A DNA stretch of 64,000 nt from positions 48,111 through 112,110 of the forward strand of contig JAYWVB010000079.1 of the NCBI GenBank assembly GCA_039881045.1, read 5' to 3'. The notes beneath the pieces were generated by a model that saw only the letters and a list, made by a program, of their open reading frames with translations, ran no database searches and was not told the DNA's origin. Shown in pieces: positions 55,173-64,000 of the stretch (within the stretch, counting starts at the first letter, position 1; every line of letters starts with the position of its first letter). Source of the stretch: Chaetomium olivaceum. Lineage: Eukaryota; Ascomycota; Sordariomycetes; Sordariales; Chaetomiaceae. The translations under genes and the position numbers were made by a program.

Positions 55173-56521
55173 GAAGGCGGCTCCGGAGATGTTCGGGTAT
55201 GCATGCCTTGTAAAAAGTCGGGCTTGTTATCGAGGCTGTTTCGCTTCCACGCCATCAACATGGCGGATTGGGGTGAACCACTGGAACGTTGATTAGGGGT
55301 GAGGGTTGTTTTGTTCTTCATCGTTGCATGTGCCTACATCCGTAGGGTTTGTTTTTATGGAAGGTCCCAGCCCACTTGGGGTTCAAGGACAAGGAAGTAA
55401 TCCTATCATTTGCTTTCAGCACCACCGGAGCCCTGAAACATCTGCCCACAGGCCAACACGCGTAGTCGCATCGCCATTGTGATGGTTGGATCTCACGCAG
55501 TGAAGGCGCTCCCCGTTTCTGCGATTATGACAATGTGCGCAACGGGGTGACTGCATTTGTGGTGTGTGTGACTTTGGAAGCTTTTCGCACAATTTTGGCA
55601 GGCTTTCGGCGCTGGGATACTCTGCCTGATACAATCACACCCTCTTCCAAGTTGAGGCAAGATCGCTTGCCCACAGGTTAATCAGGAGGCCCCAGCAATC
55701 GTAACGGCCACAAATGCCATAAAATACAGGCACGCTTGTTCGTGATGAAAGTGAATACATATTAGACTTGCTCGCTTGTTCCTGAACCCCCAAGACGGGA
55801 AATAATTGTGCGGGGTCCTGTTGCCAGTCATGAATCCTTCAGATAATCACAGAGCACATTGGATTCAGTGGCATTCACACGCGATGGGTAGTTGGAAGAA
55901 TGGTTGGCGTTCAGATCCCAGTCGATCTTCGTTGATCTCCCGCGGATCCCGCGATCTCTGATCCGCACTTCAGCCGAGCTCGATGCTTGGCGTTCACTCC
56001 TTTCCCGTTATTTTCCTTTCCTCAATTCCTTGTCATGCCCGGTGCTCTTCGGACACAGGTCTGAGTCCCTGACCTGTTCACTGTCCCTCCATGCCCGCAT
56101 GTCCATCACCTCCGCCTCATGCCTCAACCACCAACGACACCATTGCGTGTCTCAAATGTCAGCTGGCACCAGCCAGCGGTGAGAGTGGAGTCTGGTGCCG
56201 GAGCTTGCATTGTGGTAAAGATTTCCACCGATCAGCCTTCTCGAGGCTAGTTGACGGATAACTAGCCTCATGATTGTCTCTGCCGAGACCATCCGTGATG
56301 TCAATTCACAATGGCGGAGGATGGTCGCCATCGGCCGGGTTAAAGCGCAAAGGTCAAGTCTAATGGATGGCTACCATCAAAAAGACGATTTCCTGCTGGG
56401 TGTACTTTTCCTCACGCTGGCCTCTTTCTCTGCACTCTCCTCTCACCACCCGTGACCCACGCACGCAAACCCACCCAACCACCATACCAGTGGTCCAGAT
56501 CGCCCCAAGCCGCCAGTCACT
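55173..56521. other. Intergenic stretch
   Basis: No supported gene. A minus-strand frame at 55416-55634 contains CAHCHNR and several other cysteines but has no homology I recognise. Confidence 0.4.
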
Positions 56522-57078
56522 ATGCATCTTTCGTCGATTTTGCTGCCAACCATGGCGCTGCTCTCTCACGCAGCCTCGGTTGAGAAGTACCTGCTCTTTT
56601 CCCAGCTTTCAGGTTTCGACCCGGCGAAGTACGGTCCTGCCAAGGTTGCATCAAGCGAAACCGCCGCAGCCGTTGGGTTCTACCAAAAACCCGAGCTCCA
56701 GGATGCTGAGATTCCCCTGGATGAGGGCGATATTGGAAGCGAGTTTTTCTTGAAGACGGTGGGACCGGGCAAGTGGGCGCTTTTAGCAAAAAATGGTGGC
56801 ACCATCCCGGACTCGGTAATTATCCCCTTCCCCTATGAGGTGGGATTGTCTTTTATTTAGCTAACTCTCTTGTTCCTAATTAGTCGGACACTTTCACGAG
56901 ACCATTTACCGTCGACAAGAGGTTTCTGTTCGTCTACAATGGGCAAGAAGAACTTGGCTGGGCTCTTTGCAACCATGATGGTGAATGGAATCTTTATTTG
57001 TTTGCCGAGGATGTCGGAATTGAAGAAGGCTGCCAGGCAACCGGCCTGTACAGTATCCCAGCCGCCGCATTTGAGTAG
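56522..57078 (+). CDS. Small secreted protein, member 2 of the three-gene family
   Basis: Exons 56522-56815 and 56884-57078, 162 residues. The donor GTAATT at 56816 is preferred over a later GTGGGA because it aligns with the intron of member 3 (GTAATC) and gives DSSDTFTRPFTVD, matching VSPADITEPFALQ. The signal peptide MHLSSILLPTMALLSHAASV is followed by KYLLFSQL and GPAKV. The conserved core is IPLDEGDIGSEFFLKTVG then GPGKWALLAKNGG. Exon 2: PFTVDKRFLFVYNGQEELGW, WALC, and a late Cys in EEGCQATG. Acidic overall. It lies 0.94 kb upstream of member 3 in the same orientation, with near-identical core, pointing to tandem duplication. Function unknown. Confidence 0.87.
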
Positions 57079-58018
57079 TAGAGGCCATGGAGGGACAGTA
57101 AACTGGACGTTCGCCACCTCTTGACCTGCTGACTACCTCGGTTTTGTGGGAGGGGTTTTCTATTGTCTCGTTTTCTCCTGGTTCTCTTTTTCGTGTCACA
57201 GTCCATGTATGTAGCTTCCGACTCCAAAGGTTGCGTGGCAAGCAAGTCAATTCCACTTTTTCAGCGTTTGCAGCAGTTCCCATTTTTGTGGTAATGATAG
57301 GTAGCCTTTACCGTGAACCTAAAAGAACGCGGAGTCGAACATGTATGATTTCGATTATGGGTACCTGTACAGGGAAGGTCGCATTTTGAATCATCTCCCT
57401 CACATGACATTCCCAACGACGCAACGAGTTGGTTGTGCCTGTGGCCTTGCGGTATATCGCCACTCAAGTGATTTGTCCACCATCGATCATGTCATTGCTT
57501 ATAAGATTAGCCTGGGAAATTTGGGTCTCGTGATCTAATTCGTAATTATAATGTACTCGATAGGTACCTAGCTCCCACCTCTCCGGTCCAGTTTTCTGCT
57601 CAATTTTCCCTCGGGAATTCCCATGAACACTTCGTACGTCCTTGTTATCCCCATTATCCCCACCAGGCGGTCCAGCACACCCTCCCCACGCCCTGTTTCA
57701 TCCGATGACAAACCACCGCGCATTAATCTCAGCTGGCTTCAAGCGGCGGTGAGCGTGGAGGCGTTGGGATCTCCGCCGATCGCCCGTTTTGGTTTAAGGG
57801 GTTGGCCAATGAACAAACGCGCCAAAGCCTTTGCCAGCACCACCACACTAGCTGCCGGCGAACGGAAGACCGTGGCCGTGCCGGTTCATGCGTCGGGGAG
57901 TTCTATAAAGCAGACGACCTCTCGTGGTGACATGCCCTAAACTGACTTCTTTGTTCCCCGGCACCTCAACATCCGTGGCCTTACCATCCCGTTGAATTAC
58001 CCCAAACCGTCATTCACC
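57079..58018. other. Intergenic stretch between the tandem small secreted protein genes
   Basis: No gene supported. The palindrome TAGGTACCTA is at 57561-57570. The last ~60 bases are the leader of member 3. Confidence 0.5.
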
Positions 58019-58588
58019 ATGAAGCTCTCGTCCATCTTCCTGTCAGCCACGGTCTTGCTCGCTCAGGCTGCCTCCGCCGACTTTTTGCTCTTTCCAACGC
58101 TCCAGCAGCTGGAGGCATATGGTCCTGCCAGAATTGAGTCAAGAAGGGGGACGGAAACCGCCAGGCCGCAGAATGTTGGGTTCAGCCTGGACTACGAACG
58201 GAACCCGCTCGCCCAGATTCACCTCGACAATGAGGATATTGGAAGCGAGTTCTTCTTGCGGACAGTGGGGCCGGGCAGGTGGGCTTTGCTGTCCAGAAAT
58301 AACGGCTCCGTTCCGGTCTCGGTAATCACCCCATCTCTCAGCTGCGGTAGTCGTGTCTTGGGGGTAATATCGCTAACCCTTTGCCCATAGCCCGCCGACA
58401 TCACAGAACCATTTGCTCTCCAAAGCGTCGATGGTGTTGAGCGGTTCATCTACACGGGCGGGGTAGTTGAAGAGTTCGACTGGGTTGTCTGTCAACATGA
58501 AGGGTGGAGGATTCATTTGGTTTCAAGATTGGTTGAAATTGGAGACTTGACCTGCGAGAAAACCCACCTCTCCGCCATCGAGGTGTAG
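58019..58588 (+). CDS. Small secreted protein, member 3 of the three-gene family
   Basis: Exons 58019-58321 and 58391-58588, 166 residues, with a 69-base phase-0 intron at the same place as in members 1 and 2. The signal peptide MKLSSIFLSATVLLAQAASA is followed by DFLLFPTLQQLEAYGPARI. The core IHLDNEDIGSEFFLRTVG then GPGRWALLSRNNG is almost the same as in member 2. Exon 2: DITEPFALQ, ERFIYTGG, WVVC, then a late Cys in GDLTCEKTH. No frame break. The two conserved cysteines are 22-26 residues apart in all members. No known domain; secretion is predicted from the N-terminus. Confidence 0.88.
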
Positions 58589-59770
58589 GCGCGCTTGAGA
58601 AATGAAAGGCCGATTCGCAGCTCGCCCATTACGCATCTAGATCCTACTCAGTTTCTACGATAGCCCCCAAAAGATTAAGTTACATGGTGTGAAATACCAT
58701 TCTTTTGAAGTCATAAACCTAGTTCTCCCTTCGCCAGTTATCGGCGGGGGCGGGCGGGCGGTTTCAATGTTGTGTGAGTATAGCCATGTCCCTGTAGTGT
58801 AAATCTCCGCCAGATACAAGTCCGATATTGTTATAAGAAAAGTTGTTTCTTGATATCTACTACATCTCCGTTATTTCCTTGCCCACACCTTTTCCACAGT
58901 TTTCTATTTTGGCCTTCAACTTCCGGACACCAGCACCTAATCAAAATCACCATGTAGCCTTCGAGAGTTATAACCTCGTCTACAGCACCGCTTGCACACA
59001 CACCCAGTGCCATGTCCTTTTCAAGGTCGTCAGATGCCTGCGCCTGGTCCGGACCTGAAGGGGTTTGGCTTTGCTACCTACCTTACGGTCGGTTTTGGCG
59101 TTCCCGCCTAGGAGCCCAGTCCGCTTCTAATGATACATTGAAACCCGTACGTGTCTATCCATTCAAGTACCAATGGCCACATTGAGAGCGACTGGACTTT
59201 GCGTCGTAGCAAGTAGAGAACGTGGGCTCGAGCTTCGACGTCACGTAAATCTTAATTTACTTAATCTCTATTATACAAGGGTGCTCGAGACACAGTTCAC
59301 TGTTAGGCGCCCGGTGGATGGAACGACCCTGCAAGCAATGTTTTGTACCGACTTTAGCAACACCACCCAATAGGTTTTGCATGCTGCTGTCCTCATTCTG
59401 GGAATTAATTATTTGAATGTCGTTTGGTTCAGCTCTTTCTTATTTTGCTAGATAGTTGTAAACATATGAAGAACAAACGGCCCGTCCGCATTGCTCCGTC
59501 TTACGCTGTAATTCACATGGTCCCTGCAGCAAGCGCAAGATTGAGCACATTATGAGGACCGGAGACACCACCAAATTAGGCAAGCCCAAAGAAAAGCCAA
59601 GCTGCCACGGAATCCCGTTCCTCGCTGAAGGGATGAATTGAGGGATGGCACAAGACCTACTCAGTTCTATAAAGCTAGCGACACCCCGGCATCTGGGTCA
59701 TTTTGTTCGCTCTGCAGCTGGAAACCTCTATGCCTCAGTGAGCTTATGTTATCCTTACGTGTCTTCCAAG
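58589..59770. other. Intergenic stretch
   Basis: No supported gene between member 3 and the DJ-1/PfpI gene. Confidence 0.45.
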
Positions 59771-60843
59771 ATGTATCAAGTACTTCGGTCTTTATTATGG
59801 ACTTCAATAATCTGCTCTGCCGGTCGGGCCCTAGGGCAAACCGTGACGGACCACGAGTTCAACAGACGGCGAACTCTATCCATAGGCATTGTGAGCATTC
59901 TTTCACCTACAGCTCTCTCGTCTATATCTGTCTCACCTTCCTAGATTATCTACCCGGCTGGGAACCCTTGGATGTCTTTGGCCCGTTGCAGCTACTGTTC
60001 TCGGTATGAATACAACTGACCCGCTGAACCCGTCAACTATCCCTGGAATCTAAGACTTGGCGACATAGATGTCCGCCAACTACAAGATGACCCTCTCCAT
60101 AATCGCCAAGGAGACGGGCCCCGTCACCGCTGCCTACCCGCCTCACATAATGGTGCCAGGCGAGCCTGCCATTGATCTCGGCTATATGCTACAGCCCAAA
60201 CTAGTAGCCACTCACACCTTTAACGGCGCCCGCCCTCGACGTCTTACTCGTCCCGGGCGGCTTCGGCCCCGTGACGCTCGAGCAAAACAACGACACCTCG
60301 ATCGAGACGTTCCTGCGGTATCGTTTTGACCAACTCGAGTACCTGCTCAGCGTCTGCACCGGCAGCGCAATCCTGGCCTCGTCCGGACTGTTAAATGGAC
60401 ACCGCGCCACGAGCAACAAGGCCCTATGGGGATGGGTGACGACTCACGGCGAGAATGTCACCTGGGTTCCGAGCGCCCGGTGGACGGAGGACGGCAAGAT
60501 CTGGACGAGTTCGGGGGTAGCGTCGGGTCAGACACTTCCCAGTCCGTGGCGTTGTACGGGGTGCAGCGTGAGTTAACGGTTGTGTCAGGGATCGACATGA
60601 TGTATGCCTTTCTGAAGCATCTGTATGGCGAGGACGACCCGAAGCTTGTCTCGACCATGAACGCCATCGAGTACGCTCCGCACACCAACCCGAATTGGGA
60701 TCCGTTCTCCATCGTTCATAACGTACGTAAAGTCTCCATCGTCTCCGCTAATGATAACTAAGCTAAGAAATTAGGTCCCCGGACACACGAACGGTACCTT
60801 GGAAAGTTGTGTCAGGCCGGTTGGCACGCCTTCCACTGCATAG
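59771..60843 (+). CDS. DJ-1/PfpI-family protein with N-terminal signal peptide (two apparent frameshifts)
   Basis: Exons: 59771-59890, 59945-60003, 60069-60526, 60589-60722, 60775-60843; ~279 residues after correcting one missing base in CCGGCTGG (~59958) and one extra G at ~60225. The first exon gives a signal peptide (MYQVLRSLLWTSIICSAGRA). The domain follows: GWEPLDVFGPLQLLFS carries the conserved Glu, then APALDVLLVPGGFGP, and the nucleophile elbow SVCTGSAILASSGLLNGHRA with the family Cys. Later segments: WGWVTTHGENVTWVPSARW and IDMMYAFLKHLYGEDD, the latter assembled over a 62-base intron. Most DJ-1/PfpI proteins are intracellular; an N-terminal signal is typical of a fungal subgroup. Catalytic role (hydrolase, glyoxalase-like or isonitrile hydratase-like) is not decidable here. 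Confidence 0.85.
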
Positions 60844-62933
60844 ATGATCGGGTGTCATGCGCACCCGAGGCTAGACTACCTATATTACATCAAGGGCTTT
60901 CACCAAGTCAGTGAGCTCTTCCATAGAGTACCGTGCTTAAGCAACGTTCTGGCCCAAGCTGCTAGGAGACTCAATCTGCATTCAGCCACACTGTTCCGTT
61001 GCCGTGATGAGTTCCCTTAAATGTAAACCAATGACGTCTTCTTATCTCATGTACCCTACTGAACTTCTCATTACAAATCAGGGCTATTGATGAGATTCGC
61101 TGACTGGGCCAAGAAATATCCTCATGGATACGACGACGACCAAGACAGCCAACGTGTTTCGCACCATCTGAAATCTCTGTCTGTTGGGGATGAATATGCG
61201 TGTGCCGCGCCGTCACCGCGGGCAGCAGCTAGTTTTGTGCGGAGGAACACGGATTGAGGGTCTAAGAGCGGGCGGTCGAAGCCGGAGAGGATAACCTCAG
61301 GTTTGCATCACCCCGTTGTATTTTCTGAAGCGGTTGAGGATGGCGATGGGGTCTTGGAGCTGCGCAGAATATTGATTGATCCCATTAGCGGCTACCTACT
61401 TTTCCTTTCACCGCAATGGCCTATGAAAATATTACCGTAAATTGATGTGTTGTTGGGGGTTGGGGCGCCGAGAGTTGACTCGGTTGAGTGACCTGATGTT
61501 GAGGAATGGGTTGGAAAAGCACCCGGCGCATCGTTGGTTGGGTTCTGCCAAAGCCCGGTGGTCAGAACACGCAGCAAGTGAAATGTGTGCTTGATCTGTA
61601 ATCCGGACTCATTTAAATCTTGTTGTCAATATCGACTTGAAATTCCATAAGATGGTTAAGAACAAGGCTGCCTACGTCCAGTCACGACCGCACAGGCAGT
61701 GCCCGGGTATTCGTATCGCTAGTTGCGGAAGAACGCGTGTCTGTAGTTGCTCCCGGTTGTGGGGGTGAAAGTCCACCTGTTGTTCTGGGAAAAGAGGATC
61801 GATATATGGGCTAAGGGCGGTGAACTAAAGCTCTACCTCTGCGGGTGTCAATGGTAAATATTTTCTACGGTGTATGTTTGTTGCCGTAGAGATGTCAAGT
61901 CACAGAACATTTATTACAGCTCCATCACTAATGTGGCCTATAATGTTAAGGTAGATAACTCGAAGCTGGGTGGCGTTCTTGTGGGGTTTGGGCTCCCGCC
62001 ATGATTAGGTACCTAACTGCACGAGCCTCAATATTTCTCTCAGTATTTCTTTTCCGCACATCGGCCGCCCGAGATACAAATGATCCAGTGTTGTGGACTT
62101 AGGGATGGCTTCGACGATGCATTTCTCATCTGGTTGCATAGAGCAAGGTTTGCCCTTGAATCACATGTTGCAGCGGAGGCCACTGGACATATCCGAATCC
62201 GGTAACAATACTCGAGACAGTTAGCGGAGGGAAAGGAACCGGGAGGGTCGGAACCAGGAAATGGCAGCGAGTCCTTTTTAGCCAAGCCACTGCTTCGCAC
62301 GGCCCGAGCCCAACCGTGCCGGTTTGCTAGGGACACGGCATTCGAGGAAGGCCAGGTAACAGTATAAATGCTTGTTTTACCATTACTTAATTGCTGGGAG
62401 ATCATACCTGGCTAGTGGCTGCGGGGCTCGGGGATAACAGTGAAAAGTAACCCGCCATATCTTCCGCGGCTCAGATGAAGGGCCAATGTTCAAGAATAGG
62501 GACGCACAGTGCTAGTCGGGTTCCGGTACCCTGTACAGCGTTGGCTTGGATCATTTACCGCACGTCTGATTGCAGCGGTTGTTTTCAGTCACATATTAGC
62601 CCCGCATCCTGTGACACGTTGAGACTACTTGTCCGTCTGGGAAAGCTACTAATGGAGCTATGGCTCCATGACTGCAACCCCAAAGATTGACAGACTGGCT
62701 GTCATTCCTCAACAGCGATATTAACTCCCACCCCGTTGGGCCGCTGGTAACATATTACTCGCGGGCAATACTAGCGCCATTTTACCACGTACTGACAAGC
62801 TCGAAACGCCTGACAGTCATGGGGGCCAAGATTCTCCTATAAACGACCCGGGCCGGCTCAGGAGGAGAATTGGAGAAAGTGTATGTGTTTGTTCTGGGAC
62901 TCTTGTGCCCTAAACCGCAATCCCACCGCGACA
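60844..62933. other. Long intergenic stretch, no supported gene
   Basis: About 2.1 kb without a supportable frame. Contains the perfect palindrome TTAGGTACCTAA at 62005-62016. The final part is the promoter of the AA9 gene. Confidence 0.4.
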
Positions 62934-63949
62934 ATGAGACCTTATCTCGCAAGCCTCCTAAGCGCAGCGCTCGCGCCTGGGGTCGTTGCCCACCGTTAGT
63001 GTCCTGTCCCACCGCATGACTAAACTAACCCCTTCGTCAGAGATAATGGGAATCCTCCTCGTCGATGGCGCCGAAACCCCAGAATGGAAATACGTCCGGT
63101 AGGGCAACCTCCCAATTTCCCGCGTTTGTATAAGCCTAACAGACCCAGCGATGTAGGATTCCATGAGGCATACAGCCCCGACACTTATCCCGCGGGCAAC
63201 GAGTTCCCCAAGACCCCACCACAGATGGATATCAACCACCCGGACATCACCTGCGGCAGAAATGCCTTTGATGCTGCGGCTAAGACCGAGACAGCCGACG
63301 TGGTAGCCGGGTCTGAAATCGGGTTTCGCGTCTCGTGGGACGGCAATGGAAAATACGGGGTTTTCTGGCACCCGGGCCCTGCCCAGGTCTACCTCTCTCG
63401 GGCCCCCAACGACGAACTCGAGACTTACAAAGGTGATGGGGAATGGTTCAAAGTTGCATACGGGGGTCCTATAGGGAACAATGAGTGGATGGTATGGGGG
63501 GCACACGATGTGAGTCGGGGATTTGCCCAGCCGACCTAACCACTGAATGTGGGAACGCACTGCTGACTACGAGAAATCCAGTTCAACTTCACCATTCCGG
63601 AGACTACCCCGCCGGGCAAGTACTTGCTGCGGATTGAACAATGGATGCCCACCCAGCTGTCCAACTACAGCCAGTGGTATGTCAACTGCGCGCACGTAAA
63701 CATCATCGGGCCTGGTGGAGGAACACCGACAGAATTCGCCAAGTTCCCGGGCACCTATGTCGTCGACGAGCCGGGTGAGTAAACTCCGGTGCGATAAGAA
63801 GAATCGAACACCCATTAACTTACCACATTATTCTCTGTTTAGGCCTAAAGATCCCACTGAACCAATTGGTCAACGGTGGATATGTTCCGGATGAGGAGAT
63901 GAGGTTGCTCGAGTACCAAGCTCCGGGGCCGGCTGTTTGGACCGGCTAG
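62934..63949 (+). CDS. AA9-type lytic polysaccharide monooxygenase
   Basis: Copper enzyme that oxidatively cleaves cellulose-like polysaccharides outside the cell. Exons: 62934-62994, 63041-63098, 63149-63509, 63582-63774, 63843-63949; 259 residues, no frame break. The signal MRPYLASLLSAALAPGVVA is cut before His, so the mature protein starts HQIMG, providing His1 of the histidine brace; this junction is made by splicing intron 1. The second brace His is in FWHPGPAQVYLSRAP, and the axial Tyr in QWYVNCAHVNI. GPGGGTPTEFAKFPGTY and the end QAPGPAVWTG are typical of a large fungal AA9 subgroup. In LLRIEQW the position that is often His in the family's second sphere appears to be Gln. No cellulose-binding module is attached. 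Likely induced on plant biomass; no regulator site was identified. Confidence 0.9.
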
Positions 63950-64000
63950 TAGGAACCGTGGGATGATTGCCGAACATGTTCACTTGGATGTGAGCAGGCC

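Noticed and set aside
56816..56839. Longer first exon for small secreted protein 2, using donor GTGGGA at 56840
   Set aside because: The earlier donor GTAATT matches the intron position and donor of member 3 and gives a better alignment.

Overview
The window is nuclear DNA of a filamentous ascomycete (Pezizomycotina), most likely a Sordariomycete. The evidence is short GT-AG introns of about 45-140 bases with CTAAC/CTGAC-type branch points, plus typical families: a HET-domain protein, a short tyrosinase, an RTA1 transporter, an AA9 polysaccharide monooxygenase, an NLR-like ankyrin protein and two Fot1/pogo transposons. No rRNA, tRNA, CRISPR or bacterial operon structure was seen. All gene models below were spliced by eye.

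Region 1-7.2 kb is a conserved housekeeping block: the 3' part of a cysteine synthase-like/rhodanese fusion, the mitochondrial citrate carrier, a small Cbp6-like complex III assembly factor divergent from a Bsd2-like ubiquitin-ligase adaptor, and a protein isoaspartate methyltransferase. Region 7.8-20.1 kb holds an ankyrin protein with a fungal STAND-type N-terminus, a truncated Zn2Cys6 regulator next to an LTR-like repeat, a C2H2 zinc-finger protein and an F-box-like protein. A 1.86-kb pogo-type element with perfect 48-bp terminal inverted repeats follows (20.6-22.5 kb), then a large nuclear-looking coiled-coil protein with an AT-hook. Region 28-33.5 kb has an FAD oxidoreductase-Rieske fusion, a short-chain dehydrogenase and an RTA1 transporter. 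A second, unrelated pogo element lies at 33.9-35.8 kb.

From 36.5 kb to the end most genes encode predicted secreted or surface proteins: a DUF7136-like protein, three members of one small secreted protein family (two adjacent at 56.5-58.6 kb, one at 38 kb), a type I membrane protein, a tyrosinase, a subtilisin, a proline-rich repeat protein, a DJ-1/PfpI protein with a signal peptide, and an AA9 monooxygenase. A HET gene and a 2EXR-like gene sit among them. The small secreted family is the best candidate for something undescribed: two exons, a conserved phase-0 intron, an N-terminal signal, a WxxC motif and a second cysteine.

Many otherwise good genes are interrupted by one-base shifts, mostly in G/C runs, where the next frame continues the same protein. 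This fits a draft assembly with residual indels better than mass pseudogenisation, so such genes are annotated as CDS with the break described.
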